A stretch of 64,000 bases of DNA from Bauldia sp. GTDB taxonomy: Bacteria; Pseudomonadota; Alphaproteobacteria; Rhizobiales; Kaistiaceae. The stretch lies in NCBI GenBank assembly GCA_026126065.1, contig JAHCJY010000007.1, positions 1-64,000 of the forward strand, read 5' to 3'. Shown here piece by piece: positions 11,905 through 21,257 of this stretch (positions within the stretch are counted from its first letter, which is position 1; every line of letters starts with the position of its first letter). The notes under the pieces were generated by a model that worked only from the letters and a program-made list of their open reading frames with translations, did not search any database and was not told the origin of the DNA. Position numbers and translations under genes: made by a program.

Positions 11905-11916
11905 CGCGCCGCCGCG

Positions 11917-12648
11917 ATGACGCGGCTCGACATCGAGCTCGTCGCACGCGGCCTTGCCCCGACGCGGGCGCGCGCCCGCGATGCGATCCTCCGCGGCCAC
12001 GTCACGGTCGATGGCCGGCGGGCTGACCGGCCGGGCGCGGACGTTGGCGCCGACGCCGGGATCACGCTGTCGGACCCTGCCGCGGGATATGTGTCGCGGG
12101 CAGCGCTCAAGCTCATCCATGCGCTCGACCATTTCGGCTACGACCCGGCCGGCAGGCGCGTGCTCGACCTCGGCGCATCGACGGGCGGTTTCACCCAGGT
12201 GCTGCTGCAGCGGGGGGCGGCCGAGGTCGTGGCGATCGATGTCGGGCACGGGCAGCTTGCGCCCGCCGTCGCGGCCGATCCACGGGTCCGGAACCGCGAG
12301 GGCCTCAACGCCCGCGCCCTGACCGCCGAGGATGCCGGTGGGGCCATCGGCGCGGTGGTGAGCGACGTCTCCTTCATTTCGCAGCGACTGGTGCTGCCGC
12401 CGGCGCTGGCGCTGGCGGAGCCGGGAGCGTTCGCGGTGGTGCTGGCAAAGCCGCAGTTCGAGGTCGGCCGCGCCGCGATCGGCCGCGGCGGCCTGGTGCG
12501 CGACCCGGTCGTCGCGGAGCGGTCGGCGATCGCCCTGCGCGACTGGCTCGCCGGGCAACCGGGCTGGACGGTCGACGGGCTCGTCCGCTCCCCGATCGCC
12601 GGCGGCGACGGCAATCGCGAGTTCTTGCTCGGCGCGCGGCGGCGATAG
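11917..12648 (+). CDS. tlyA: TlyA family rRNA (cytidine-2'-O)-methyltransferase
   Basis: RNA methyltransferase of the TlyA/HlyA-like family, known for 2'-O-methylation of 16S and 23S rRNA cytidines. Residues 1-60 are an S4 RNA-binding domain (RLDIELVARGLAPTRARARD). An FtsJ-like Rossmann domain follows, with the SAM-binding motif VLDLGASTGGFTQ (82-94), a conserved Lys in RAALKL near residue 65, and VLAKPQFEVGR. 243 aa. It starts 12 bases after the SCO stop codon. The family was once mis-named hemolysin A. Confidence 0.93.
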   Translation: MTRLDIELVARGLAPTRARARDAILRGHVTVDGRRADRPGADVGADAGITLSDPAAGYVSRAALKLIHALDHFGYDPAGRRVLDLGASTGGFTQVLLQRGAAEVVAIDVGHGQLAPAVAADPRVRNREGLNARALTAEDAGGAIGAVVSDVSFISQRLVLPPALALAEPGAFAVVLAKPQFEVGRAAIGRGGLVRDPVVAERSAIALRDWLAGQPGWTVDGLVRSPIAGGDGNREFLLGARRR

Positions 12649-12729
12649 CAGCCGCCGTCATCGACAGGTCAGGACGGAACCGCTATCCAAGCGCCGGAGC
12701 GGGGAAAACGTTCGGAGGATCGTCGGTCC

Positions 12730-13149
12730 ATGAAGAGACTGGTCGCACTGGCAGCTGCTGTGTCCATGCTGCCCCTGGTCGCGCTCGCGCAGACGCCCGA
12801 CCCGCAGGCCGTGGCGCTCCGCGACTGCCTCGTCGCCAATTCGACCTCGGTCGAGGAGGGCATGTTCCGCAACATGCTCATCGCCCTCCTGCAGGAAGAC
12901 GGGAACATCGCGCAGACCTACCTGATCGGCATCTTCGCCCAGATCCAGACCGTCGGCGCCGCCTCGTGCGGCGTGACGCCCGAGGTGCAGGCGGCCCCGT
13001 GGGCGGCCAATGTCCCGGCGGACTACATCAACGCCATGCTGGCGCGCACGGTCGGCAATGCCCTGCAGTTCCTGCAAACAGCCGCCCAGGGGGATGCAGC
13101 ACCGACGCCGGCCCCGGCGGCCCCCGCCTTCCAGATCGCACCGCCCTAG
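12730..13149 (+). CDS. Small exported protein of unknown function
   Basis: 139 aa. A clear Sec signal peptide (residues 1-20, ending in ALA before Gln21) precedes a mostly helical mature region with two cysteines (33 and 80), which could form one disulfide in the periplasm. The tail from about residue 122 is Ala/Pro-rich. No family recognised. It converges with ribB, 46 bases apart. The two-cysteine layout does not match the C-X36-C modules of the secreted family at 41-51 kb, so I do not group it with them. Confidence 0.75.
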   Translation: MKRLVALAAAVSMLPLVALAQTPDPQAVALRDCLVANSTSVEEGMFRNMLIALLQEDGNIAQTYLIGIFAQIQTVGAASCGVTPEVQAAPWAANVPADYINAMLARTVGNALQFLQTAAQGDAAPTPAPAAPAFQIAPP

Positions 13150-13195
13150 ACTATCGGGATTCGTCAGCCCGGCCGCGACGCGGCGGGCTGCGCTG

Positions 13196-13819
13196 CTACG
13201 CGGCTGCCCGGCTGCGATAGTCGACGAGGTCCGCGACCGTCGCATAGCGAAGGCCATGCTCCTTCGCGAACGCCTCCACGGCGGGGCCACGCATGACGCT
13301 GCCGTCATCGTTGAGCAGTTCACCGATCACGCCAACGGGGGTGAGGCCGGCCAGCTGGCAGAGATCCACCGCCGCTTCCGTGTGTCCGGGACGGGCGAGA
13401 ACGCCGCCTTCACGCGCGACGAGCGGGAACAGGTGTCCGGGACGCATGAAGTCCTCCGGCCGCGAGGCCGGGTCGGCCAGCGCCCGCGCGGTGTTCCGCC
13501 GCTCGGTGGCGGAAATGCCGCTGCGGTAGGGGCCGCCCCTCCAGTCGACGCTGACCGTGAAGGCAGTCGTGTGCGGGTCGGAATTCTCCGCCACCATCTG
13601 CGGCAGTTCCAGCCGATCCGCGATCTCCCGGGTCAGCGGCGCGCAGATGATGCCGCTGGTGTGGCGGATGATGAGAGCGAGCTGTTCGGGCGTTGCGAGT
13701 TCGGCGGCGACGATCAGGTCGCCTTCGTTCTCGCGGTCGTCGTCATCCACGATCACGACGATCTCGCCGCGCGAGAAAGCCTCGATCGCCGCAGCGGCGC
13801 GCTTTTGAGCCTGGATCAT
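13196..13819 (-). CDS. ribB: 3,4-dihydroxy-2-butanone-4-phosphate synthase
   Basis: Makes the four-carbon riboflavin precursor from ribulose 5-phosphate. Motifs: DDDDRENEGDL (25-35), the acidic metal site, HTSGIICAPL (53-62), RPGHLFPL and GHTEAAVDL. At 207 aa it is the stand-alone form, without the C-terminal GTP cyclohydrolase II domain of RibBA. The start at 13819 (MIQAQKRAAA) is preferred over an upstream ATG that would overlap aroC. It lies 10 bases downstream of aroC on the same strand, so the two are probably co-transcribed. Confidence 0.96.
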   Translation of the reverse strand: MIQAQKRAAAAIEAFSRGEIVVIVDDDDRENEGDLIVAAELATPEQLALIIRHTSGIICAPLTREIADRLELPQMVAENSDPHTTAFTVSVDWRGGPYRSGISATERRNTARALADPASRPEDFMRPGHLFPLVAREGGVLARPGHTEAAVDLCQLAGLTPVGVIGELLNDDGSVMRGPAVEAFAKEHGLRYATVADLVDYRSRAAA

Positions 13820-13829
13820 CACACCACCT

Positions 13830-14921
13830 TCAGCCGCCGACCTGGCCGCGATGGCGGAGATAATGGTCGGCCAGGATGCAGGCAAGCATGGCCTCGCCGA
13901 TCGGAACAGCCCGGATGCCGACGCATGGGTCGTGGCGGCCCTTCGTGGACACGTCGACTTCCTCGCCTTCGGCGTTGATCGAACGGCGCGGCGTGAGGAT
14001 CGAGGAGGTCGGCTTCACGGCGAAACGGACCACGACCGGCGCACCGGTGGAGATGCCGCCGAGGATGCCGCCGGCGTGGTTGGACAGGAACACCGGCCTG
14101 CCATCCGGGCCGATCCGCATCTCGTCGGCGTTCTCCTCGCCGCGGAGTTCGGCCGCGGCGAAACCGGCCCCGATCTCAACGGCCTTCACCGCGTTGATCG
14201 ACATCATCCCGCCGGCAATGTCCTGGTCGAGCTTGCCATACACGGGCGCGCCCCACCCGGCCGGGACGCCTTCGGCAACCACTTCGATGACGGCGCCGAT
14301 CGACGAGCCGGCCTTCCGGATACCGTCGAGGTAGTCCTCCCACACCGGGACGATGCCGGGGTCGGGCGAGAAGAAGGGATTGTCGTCGACGGCGTTCCAG
14401 TCCCAGCGGCTGCGGTCGATGCGGTGCGGGCCGATCTGCACGAGCGCGCCGCGGATGGTCACGCCGGGGATCACGGCGCGGGCGACGCCGCCGGCCGCCA
14501 CGCGCGCCGCGGTCTCGCGCGCCGACGAACGGCCGCCGCCGCGGTGATCGCGGATGCCGTATTTGGCGTCGTAGGTGAAGTCGGCGTGGCCGGGCCGGTA
14601 GCTCGTCCTGATCTCGGAATAATCCTTCGAGCGCTGGTCGACGTTCTCGATCATCATCGAGATCGGCGTGCCGGTCGTGGTCCATGACCCCGGCTCGGGC
14701 CCGGGCACCACGCCGGAGAGGATCTTCACCTGGTCCGGCTCGCGCCGCTGGGTGGTGAAGCGCGACTGGCCGGGCTTGCGCCGGTCGAGCCAGTGCTGGA
14801 TGCCGGAATCGGTGAGCGCGATCCGCGGCGGACAGCCGTCGACCACCGCGCCGAGCGCAGGGCCATGGCTTTCGCCCCATGTGGTGACGCGGAAAAGGTG
14901 CCCGAACGTGTTGTGCGACAT
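13830..14921 (-). CDS. aroC: Chorismate synthase
   Basis: Last step of the shikimate pathway: removes phosphate from EPSP to give chorismate, using reduced FMN. 363 aa with the family signatures [18 protein letters not shown] at the N-terminus, the basic [18 protein letters not shown] block, and a C-terminal [16 protein letters not shown] region. It starts [10 protein letters not shown], as alphaproteobacterial homologues do. ribB follows closely. The next gene upstream, phoB, is transcribed towards it from 75 bases away. Confidence 0.98.
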   Translation of the reverse strand: MSHNTFGHLFRVTTWGESHGPALGAVVDGCPPRIALTDSGIQHWLDRRKPGQSRFTTQRREPDQVKILSGVVPGPEPGSWTTTGTPISMMIENVDQRSKDYSEIRTSYRPGHADFTYDAKYGIRDHRGGGRSSARETAARVAAGGVARAVIPGVTIRGALVQIGPHRIDRSRWDWNAVDDNPFFSPDPGIVPVWEDYLDGIRKAGSSIGAVIEVVAEGVPAGWGAPVYGKLDQDIAGGMMSINAVKAVEIGAGFAAAELRGEENADEMRIGPDGRPVFLSNHAGGILGGISTGAPVVVRFAVKPTSSILTPRRSINAEGEEVDVSTKGRHDPCVGIRAVPIGEAMLACILADHYLRHRGQVGG

Positions 14922-14996
14922 GAGGCGCTTCTAGGCGTGAGGCGGAGGGAGGTCAAACAAACCCCTTCTCCAACCCACACCGTGCGAGGAAGCGCT

Positions 14997-15692
14997 TTAC
15001 GGGCTGTACTGTTCGTCCAGCGCATACCCCGCGCCGCGAACGGTGCGGATCGGGTCCTTGGAGCGGCCGCGGTTGATCGCCTTGCGGAGCCGGCCGACAT
15101 GGACGTCGACGGTGCGTTCGTCGACGTAGACGTCCCTGCCCCAGACACTGTCGAGAAGCTGCTCGCGGGAGAAGACGCGGCCGGGCGCCTGCATGAGGAA
15201 TTCGAGGAGCCGGTACTCGGTCGGGCCGAGATGCATCTCGCGGCCCCCGCGGCGAACGCGGTGGGTCTCGCGGTCCAGTTCGAGGTCGCCGCTCTTGAGG
15301 ATGGCGGCGATCGTCTCGGGCCGGGCCCGCCGGAGCATCGCGCGGATCCGGGCCATCAGTTCGGGCACCGAGAACGGCTTCACCACATAGTCGTCGGCGC
15401 CGGTCGAAAGGCCGCGGACGCGCTCGGTCTCCTCGCCACGCGCGGTCAGCATGATGATCGGCAGGGCGCGCGTCTCGTCGCGCATGCGAAGGCGCCGGCA
15501 CAGTTCGATGCCGGAGACGCCAGGAAGCATCCAGTCGAGGAGGAGAAGATCCGGCACCGTTTCGCGGAGACGAATCTCCGCCTCGTCGCCGCGCAGGACG
15601 GTCGAGACCGAGTAGCCTTCGGCCTCGAGATTGTACCTGAGGAGCGTGGTCAGCGGCTCCTCGTCCTCCACGATCATAACGCGAGGTATCAT
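14997..15692 (-). CDS. phoB: Phosphate regulon response regulator PhoB
   Basis: OmpR-family response regulator that activates Pho-box promoters when phosphate is scarce. The receiver domain has acidic Glu9/Asp10, phospho-acceptor Asp53 in LLDWMLPG, and a conserved Lys in YVVKPFS near 105. The C-terminal winged helix carries YVDERTVDVHVGRLRKAI. 231 aa. It is the last gene of the phoR-pstSCAB-phoU-phoB block. The Pho box ahead of pstS would make its expression autoregulated. Confidence 0.97.
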   Translation of the reverse strand: MIPRVMIVEDEEPLTTLLRYNLEAEGYSVSTVLRGDEAEIRLRETVPDLLLLDWMLPGVSGIELCRRLRMRDETRALPIIMLTARGEETERVRGLSTGADDYVVKPFSVPELMARIRAMLRRARPETIAAILKSGDLELDRETHRVRRGGREMHLGPTEYRLLEFLMQAPGRVFSREQLLDSVWGRDVYVDERTVDVHVGRLRKAINRGRSKDPIRTVRGAGYALDEQYSP

Positions 15693-15739
15693 GTCGGCGT
15701 CTCCGTCAGGTCCGGCCGGATGCCGGAGCAGCAGGGGCG

Positions 15740-16462
15740 TCAGTCATCGGTCTGGGGCAGGTCGATACTCGCCGTGGACGAGCGGTCGTTCTTCGGCCGC
15801 TCCTCGGTCAAAGTGATGCCGGTGATCTGATAATGGACGGTCTCGGCGATGTTCGTCGCATGGTCGCCGATCCGCTCGATGTTCTTGGCGCAGAACAGAA
15901 GGTGCGTGCAGAACCCGATGTTGCGCGGATCCTCCATCATGTAGGTGAGCAGTTCGCGGAACAGCGAGGTGTAGAGCGCGTCGAGTTCCTCGTCGCGATT
16001 CCACACGCCGAGCGCCTGCTGCACGTCACGCCTTGCATAGGCATCGAGGACGTTCTTGAGCTGCTCGAGGCCGAGCTCGGCGAGATGCTCGACGCCGTGG
16101 AGGAGCTTCGGCGGCTGGAACTGGCCCTGGAGCGCGATCACGCGCTTGGCGATGTTCTTGGCAAGATCGCCGACGCGTTCGAGGTCGCCGGCGATGCGGA
16201 TCGCGGCCACGATCTCGCGCAGGTCGCGCGCCATCGGCTGGCGGCGGGCGATCAGGAGGATCGCCTTCTCCTCGATCTCGCGCTGGAGGTCGTCGATCCG
16301 CCGGTCGTCGCGGATGACGTCCTCGGCGGAATCGATGTCGACCCGCATCAGGGCCGAGATCGACCGGTCGACCATCTGCTCGGCGAGGCCGCCGACTTCC
16401 GCAACGTTGCGGCCGAGCTCCTTGAGCTCGTCGTCGAAGGCCGTCACGATGTGGTTGGGCAT
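15740..16462 (-). CDS. phoU: Phosphate transport regulator PhoU
   Basis: Cytoplasmic adaptor that represses PhoR signalling and limits Pst transport when phosphate is plentiful. 240 aa, two tandem three-helix PhoU repeats; the metal-site motif is visible in each (DDRRIDDLQREIEEKA in the first; NRDEELDALYTSLFRELL in the second). It lies between pstB (21 bases upstream) and phoB (47 bases downstream), the standard position. Confidence 0.97.
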   Translation of the reverse strand: MPNHIVTAFDDELKELGRNVAEVGGLAEQMVDRSISALMRVDIDSAEDVIRDDRRIDDLQREIEEKAILLIARRQPMARDLREIVAAIRIAGDLERVGDLAKNIAKRVIALQGQFQPPKLLHGVEHLAELGLEQLKNVLDAYARRDVQQALGVWNRDEELDALYTSLFRELLTYMMEDPRNIGFCTHLLFCAKNIERIGDHATNIAETVHYQITGITLTEERPKNDRSSTASIDLPQTDD

Positions 16463-16483
16463 TTGTGCTCTTCTTCTCGCTGC

Positions 16484-17320
16484 CTAGCCGAAGCGGCCGG
16501 TGATGTAATCCTGGGTCCGCTGGTCATGCGGGTTCGTGAAGATGAACTCCGTCGAACCGGTCTCGACGAGGATGCCGAGGTGGAAGAACGCGGTCTGCTG
16601 CGACACGCGGGCCGCCTGCTGCATCGAGTGCGTCACGATGATGATCGTGTAGTTCTGCCGCAGCTCGTCGATGAGCTCCTCGACGCGGGCGGTCGCGATC
16701 GGATCGAGCGCCGAGCACGGCTCGTCCATCAGGATCACCTCGGGATTGACGGCGATCGCGCGCGCGATGCACAGGCGCTGCTGCTGGCCGCCGGAGAGAC
16801 CCGTGCCGGGCTCCTTGAGGCGGTCCTTGACCTCCTCCCACAGGGCGGCCTTGCGGAGGCTCTGCTCCACGATGGCATCGAGATCCGCCTTACCGTGGAC
16901 GAGACCATGAATGCGCGGACCATAGGCGACGTTCTCGAAGATGGACTTCGGGAACGGGTTCGGCTTCTGGAACACCATGCCGACCCGGGCGCGGAGTTCG
17001 ACCACGTCGAGGTTGGCATCATAGATATCGCGATCGTCGAGACGGATGTTTCCGGTGACCTTGCACCCTTCGATCGTGTCGTTCATGCGGTTGATGCAGC
17101 GGAGGAACGTGGACTTGCCGCATCCCGACGGGCCGATGAAGGCCATGACCGATCGTGCCGGCACGTTCACCGACACGCCCTTGATCGCGTGCTTCTCCCC
17201 GTAGAACACATCGACGTTCTGGGCCGAGACCTTGATTTCGGTCGTGCCGGCTTCGCCGGTGTGGCGGACATCGACGCCCATCTTTGAGGTCGGGGCGACT
17301 AGCTGTTCCATGGTTCTCAT
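16484..17320 (-). CDS. pstB: Phosphate ABC transporter ATP-binding protein
   Basis: ATPase of the high-affinity PstSCAB phosphate importer. 278 aa with Walker [10 protein letters not shown] (63-71), signature LSGGQQQRL, Walker [14 protein letters not shown], and the C-terminal [11 protein letters not shown] switch-histidine region. The first 20 or so residues are a variable extension before the ABC core begins at [12 protein letters not shown]. The gene begins one base after the pstA stop. Confidence 0.98.
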   Translation of the reverse strand: MRTMEQLVAPTSKMGVDVRHTGEAGTTEIKVSAQNVDVFYGEKHAIKGVSVNVPARSVMAFIGPSGCGKSTFLRCINRMNDTIEGCKVTGNIRLDDRDIYDANLDVVELRARVGMVFQKPNPFPKSIFENVAYGPRIHGLVHGKADLDAIVEQSLRKAALWEEVKDRLKEPGTGLSGGQQQRLCIARAIAVNPEVILMDEPCSALDPIATARVEELIDELRQNYTIIIVTHSMQQAARVSQQTAFFHLGILVETGSTEFIFTNPHDQRTQDYITGRFG

Positions 17321-17321
17321 C

Positions 17322-18614
17322 TCACCAGGTTCTTTCGAGGCGCCGGCGCAGGAAGATTGCGACGGCGTTCATGACGATCAGGAATAGGAGCAGGACGACG
17401 ATTCCGGCTGACGTCTTGGCGACAAAGCCGCGCTCGCTGCTGTCGGCCCAGATGTAGATCTGGGTCGGCAGCGCGGTGGCAGCATCGGTTATTCCGCCCG
17501 GCGCGGCCGTGAGGAATGCATTCATGCCAACCAGAAGCAATGGCGCGGTCTCACCGAGGGCCTGGGCCATTCCGATGATCGTACCGGTAAGGATGCCCGG
17601 GAGGGCCAGCGGCAGCACGTGGTGGAGCACCATCTGGTGCTTGGACGCGCCGATGCCATAGGCGGCCTCACGGATCGAAGGTGGCACGGCTTTCAGCGCC
17701 GCCCTGGTCACGATGATGATCGTCGGAAGCGTCATGAGCGACAGGACGAGGCCGCCTACGAGCGGCGCGGATCGGGGCAGCCCGAAGAAGTTGATGAACA
17801 CAGCCAGGCCGAGGAGCCCGAAGACCACCGACGGAACTGCCGCGAGATTGTTGATGTTGACCTCGATGAGCCGGCTCCAGCGGCCCCGTCGCGCGAACTC
17901 CTCGAGATAGATCGCGGCAGCGATTCCCACCGGGACGCTCACCAGAAGCGTGACCAACAGAAGATAGAACGAGCCTATGATCGCGCCGCGAAGACCGGCA
18001 AGTTCCGGGAAGCGGCTGTCGGCGTTGAAGAAAAGGCCCCAGTTGAAGGGTGTCGACACCAATCCCCTGTCGACCAATTGGTCGAACAGCGCCGTGTCCC
18101 GGTCGTTCACCCGCCGTTGCTCTTCCGGCAGGTCGCGCGCGATCGTGCCCTTGTTGAGCTGGTCGAACGGATCCGACGCCGGTATCGCCAGGGTCAGAGT
18201 CCGACCAATGAGCGAGGGGTCGGCGACGACAGCATCACGAACGAAGAACTGGGCATTGCTGGTGAGGATGCGACCCGCCGCGGTAAGCGCTGTCCGGTCG
18301 TCGGCGATCTCGGGGAAGAGTTCAGCGACAGCGTTGGTGATGATCTGCCGGTAGTTCCCGCGCTGGATGTTGTCCGCCGATACGAGTTCCGGATCGATCG
18401 TGAACTCGACAGTGACCCTCGTCTGGACGAAGGCGCTCGCCCCGCCGGTAAGGACCGTCGCCAGGAGAATGACCAGGACGCCGACCGCGATGATGATCGC
18501 GGTCAGGCCATAGATTCTGAGCCTCCGATCCGCAGCATAGCGCCGGCGCCGGTTGGCGTTGGACGCTGCGGAGCTCCAGTCGGGGCCAGTCGCCGGGGCA
18601 TCGATCACTGTCAT
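17322..18614 (-). CDS. pstA: Phosphate ABC transporter permease PstA
   Basis: Inner-membrane permease subunit of PstSCAB. At 430 aa it is the long alphaproteobacterial type: one N-terminal membrane helix (about 33-57), a roughly 130-residue periplasmic region of the DUF3333 kind, then the six-helix permease core with the cytoplasmic EAA-loop sequence [27 protein letters not shown]. It is 14 bases downstream of pstC and one base before pstB, an uninterrupted operon. Confidence 0.96.
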   Translation of the reverse strand: MTVIDAPATGPDWSSAASNANRRRRYAADRRLRIYGLTAIIIAVGVLVILLATVLTGGASAFVQTRVTVEFTIDPELVSADNIQRGNYRQIITNAVAELFPEIADDRTALTAAGRILTSNAQFFVRDAVVADPSLIGRTLTLAIPASDPFDQLNKGTIARDLPEEQRRVNDRDTALFDQLVDRGLVSTPFNWGLFFNADSRFPELAGLRGAIIGSFYLLLVTLLVSVPVGIAAAIYLEEFARRGRWSRLIEVNINNLAAVPSVVFGLLGLAVFINFFGLPRSAPLVGGLVLSLMTLPTIIIVTRAALKAVPPSIREAAYGIGASKHQMVLHHVLPLALPGILTGTIIGMAQALGETAPLLLVGMNAFLTAAPGGITDAATALPTQIYIWADSSERGFVAKTSAGIVVLLLFLIVMNAVAIFLRRRLERTW

Positions 18615-18628
18615 GGGGAGAGGCCGCC

Positions 18629-20008
18629 CTAGTCGTACTTTTCGCGGTAGCGGTTGACGATCCGCAGCGCGATGACGTTGAGAAGGAGTGTCGTCAGGAA
18701 GAGAACGAGGCCGAGCGCGAAGGCCGCCAGCGTCTTGGGACTGTCGAACGCCGTGTCGCCGATCAGCAGGGTGACGATCTGGACGGTAACGGTCGTGACA
18801 CTGTCGAGAGGATTGATGGTCAGCGTTGCGATGAGGCCGGCCGCCATCACCACGATCATCGTCTCGCCAATGGCGCGGCTGACCGCGAGGAGGACACCGC
18901 CCATGATGCCAGGGAGCGCGGCCGCCAGCATCACCTTCCGGACGGTCTCAGCCCGGGTGGCGCCGATGGCAAGAGAGCCGTCCCTCAGCGACCGCGGCAC
19001 GGCGCGCAGCGCGTCGTCCGAGAGCGAGGAGATGAAGGGGATGAGCATGATGCCCATGACCACACCGGCGGCGAGCGCGCTGTTCGGCGAGGCGGCGAGC
19101 CCCAGAGAGTTGCCCGTCGATCGGATTGCCGGCGCCACCGTCAGGACCGCGAAGAAACCGTAGACGATCGTGGGAACGCCCGCGAGGACCTCAAGGACCG
19201 GCTTCACCACCGATCGGACCCGCTCGCTCGCGTATTCCACGAGGTAGATCGCCGTGAACAGCCCGACGGGAGCGGCGAACAGGGTCGCAACGGTGGCGAT
19301 CACGATCGTGCCGAGGAAGACTGGAACCGCGCCAAATGCGCCGAGGCCGGCGACCTGATCGGCGCGGATGGGCATCTGCGGCTCCCAGTTGAGCCCGAAC
19401 AGGAATTCCCCGATCGGTACCATCCGGAAGAACGCGAGCGATTCCACCAGCAGCGACACCACGATCCCGACCGTGACGAGAATGGCCCCGACCGACGCTG
19501 CGATCATCAGTCCCGACAGCCAGCGCTCGAAGGCGTTGCGGGCACGGAAGCGCGGCGCGAGGCGCGTACGGGCGACGGCGAAGGCCACGATCATGAGCGC
19601 GAAGACGACGACGACCATGGCCCATCCGGCCAGCGCGTCCCACCTGTTCAGCCTCGCGGCCGCCTCGACGATTTCCGGCCGAGGCTCCCCGAAGAGAAGT
19701 CCTGCCGCAACATTCTTGATCTCACTCAGGACGAGATCCAGTCCGGCGCCTGTGACGCCCGTCGTCATGCTGTCGGGTAGCGACGCCAGAAGAAGAGAAT
19801 CGACGATGGTGCCGCTGAGGGCGGCCCAGAGGAGCACGAGTACCAGCGCCGGCACGCCGACCCAGACCGCCACGAACAGGCCGTGATAGCTCGGCAGCGA
19901 GTGGATGGAGGAGCCAGAGGCGCGGAGGAACCGACGGCCCGATGCGCGGCCGACGATGAATGCCACAATCGACATGCCGAGGATCAGCAGAAGGGCGGTC
20001 CCGAGCAT
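18629..20008 (-). CDS. pstC: Phosphate ABC transporter permease PstC
   Basis: Second permease subunit of the Pst importer. 459 aa, longer than the E. coli protein because of an N-terminal section with extra membrane helices before the core; the EAA-loop motif RDGSLAIGATRAETVRKVMLAAALPGIMGG is present in the second half and interacts with PstB. It follows pstS after 69 bases that contain a strong 12-bp stem hairpin. Confidence 0.96.
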   Translation of the reverse strand: MLGTALLLILGMSIVAFIVGRASGRRFLRASGSSIHSLPSYHGLFVAVWVGVPALVLVLLWAALSGTIVDSLLLASLPDSMTTGVTGAGLDLVLSEIKNVAAGLLFGEPRPEIVEAAARLNRWDALAGWAMVVVVFALMIVAFAVARTRLAPRFRARNAFERWLSGLMIAASVGAILVTVGIVVSLLVESLAFFRMVPIGEFLFGLNWEPQMPIRADQVAGLGAFGAVPVFLGTIVIATVATLFAAPVGLFTAIYLVEYASERVRSVVKPVLEVLAGVPTIVYGFFAVLTVAPAIRSTGNSLGLAASPNSALAAGVVMGIMLIPFISSLSDDALRAVPRSLRDGSLAIGATRAETVRKVMLAAALPGIMGGVLLAVSRAIGETMIVVMAAGLIATLTINPLDSVTTVTVQIVTLLIGDTAFDSPKTLAAFALGLVLFLTTLLLNVIALRIVNRYREKYD

Positions 20009-20036
20009 TCTTCACCCGTGCATGCGAGTTGAACGA

Positions 20037-20065
20037 GCGGCCGCGGAGACTGGCTCCGCGGCCGC
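20037..20065 (-). other. Strong intercistronic hairpin between pstS and pstC
   Basis: A perfect 12-bp stem (20037-20048 pairing with 20054-20065; GCGGCCGCGGAG with its complement) and a 5-base loop. No T-tract follows on the transcribed strand, so it is more likely an mRNA-processing or stabilising hairpin, or a leaky terminator, than a full intrinsic terminator. It would let pstS, the binding protein, be made in excess of the permease genes. Confidence 0.7.
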
Positions 20066-20077
20066 CTTGGAGGCAGA

Positions 20078-21118
20078 CTAGACGGCCGGATCCATGGTCA
20101 CGGCGTTCAGCGCACGGTCCTGCATCTCCGCACGAAGCTCGTCGGAGAGAGGCGTGAGACCGCGCTCGGCAAGGTAGCCGCCGGGGGCGAGCGCCGCATC
20201 GGAGACGAACTCCGCGACGAAATCGTCCAGGCCCGGAATGACGCCGCGGTGCTGATTCTTCACGTAGATGAAGATCGGCCGGGCGATGGCGTAGGAGAAA
20301 TCAGCGATCGTCTCGAAGGTCGGAACGATCCCTTCGACCGCAACCGCCTTCAGCGTGTCGCTGTTCTCGTACAGGAACGAGTAGCCGAAGATTCCGATCG
20401 TGGTCGGGTCGGAAATGATCCGCTGCACGATCAGGTTGTCGTTCTCGCCGGCCTCGACGAACGGGCCGTCCTGACGCATGCGCGAGCAGACATCGGTCCG
20501 ACGCGCCGCTTCGAGGGCCTGGATCGCGGGGAACTCCGCGCAGCCATCATGCATGGCAAGCTCGACGAAGGCATCGCGCGTTCCCGAGGTGGGCGGAGGC
20601 CCGAACACCGTGATCGTCACATCCGGCAGCGACGGGTCGATCTGCGACCAGTTGGTGTAGGGGTTGGGGACGACGGCGCCGTCAACCTCGACCTCGGCGG
20701 CGAGCGCCTGGAAGATCTGCGCTTCGGTGAGGTTCCAGTCGAAGGTGCTGGCGCGCGACACGGCGATCGACAGACCATCGTAGCCGAGCTGGAGTTCGGT
20801 GATGTCGGTCACGCCGTTGGCGACGCAAAGCTCGTACTCCGATGCCTTGATCGCACGGGACGCGCCCGTGACGTCGGCGTTCGACGGGCCGATGCCGGCG
20901 CAGAAGACCTGGAAGCCGCCGCCGGTGCCGGTCGATTCGACGATCGGAGCCCGGCTGCCGGTGAGGTTGGCGAATTCTTCCGCGACCGCCTGGCTGTAGG
21001 GGAACACGGTGGACGAGCCGACAACGCGAATCTGGTCGCGGACCTGCGCAAGCGCGACCGTGGCGACCGCGGTGGTGGCGAGTGCGACTGCCGCAACGCC
21101 GATCTTGTTGAGCTTCAT
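20078..21118 (-). CDS. pstS: Phosphate-binding periplasmic protein PstS
   Basis: Periplasmic high-affinity phosphate receptor. A Sec signal peptide ends near residue 24 (ATVALA-Q). Mature N-terminus IRVVGSSTVFPYSQAVAEEF provides the phosphate-binding Ser/Thr backbone loop. A second ligand motif STGTGGGFQVFC and the SGTRDAF block follow. 346 aa, the PstS family I type common in alphaproteobacteria. Four cysteines (in FCAG, LCVA, GCAE and VCSR) could form two disulfides. It is first in the pst operon, behind a three-unit Pho box and downstream of phoR. Confidence 0.97.
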   Translation of the reverse strand: MKLNKIGVAAVALATTAVATVALAQVRDQIRVVGSSTVFPYSQAVAEEFANLTGSRAPIVESTGTGGGFQVFCAGIGPSNADVTGASRAIKASEYELCVANGVTDITELQLGYDGLSIAVSRASTFDWNLTEAQIFQALAAEVEVDGAVVPNPYTNWSQIDPSLPDVTITVFGPPPTSGTRDAFVELAMHDGCAEFPAIQALEAARRTDVCSRMRQDGPFVEAGENDNLIVQRIISDPTTIGIFGYSFLYENSDTLKAVAVEGIVPTFETIADFSYAIARPIFIYVKNQHRGVIPGLDDFVAEFVSDAALAPGGYLAERGLTPLSDELRAEMQDRALNAVTMDPAV

Positions 21119-21228
21119 TTCGTATCTCCTGTCTGAGGGAGCCTCAGGTGGGCGGAGCCTCTGAAGACGGCGGGCCTGCTGTCCCCGGCTCTCTGCGGCG
21201 GAACCTAGGGACGGCCTGCAATCGTTCT

Positions 21229-21257
21229 ATGACTGGTAGACGACAGTTCTATGACGC
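21229..21257 (-). promoter_or_regulatory. Pho box (three PhoB half-sites) upstream of pstS
   Basis: On the minus strand three 7-base units with the CTGTCAT-like consensus repeat at exactly 11-base intervals: GCGTCAT (21251-21257), CTGTCGT (21240-21246) and CAGTCAT (21229-21235), each followed by a 4-base spacer. This is the known architecture of PhoB sites. The first unit overlaps the last codons of phoR. The box ends about 110 bases before the pstS ATG, so PhoB should drive pstSCAB-phoU-phoB from here. Confidence 0.85.

Noticed and set aside
12730..13149. Membership of the small secreted 139-aa protein in the Cys-ladder family
   Set aside because: It has only two cysteines (33 and 80, 46 apart) and lacks the APDG, TTTPxDC and GATITYRY signatures.
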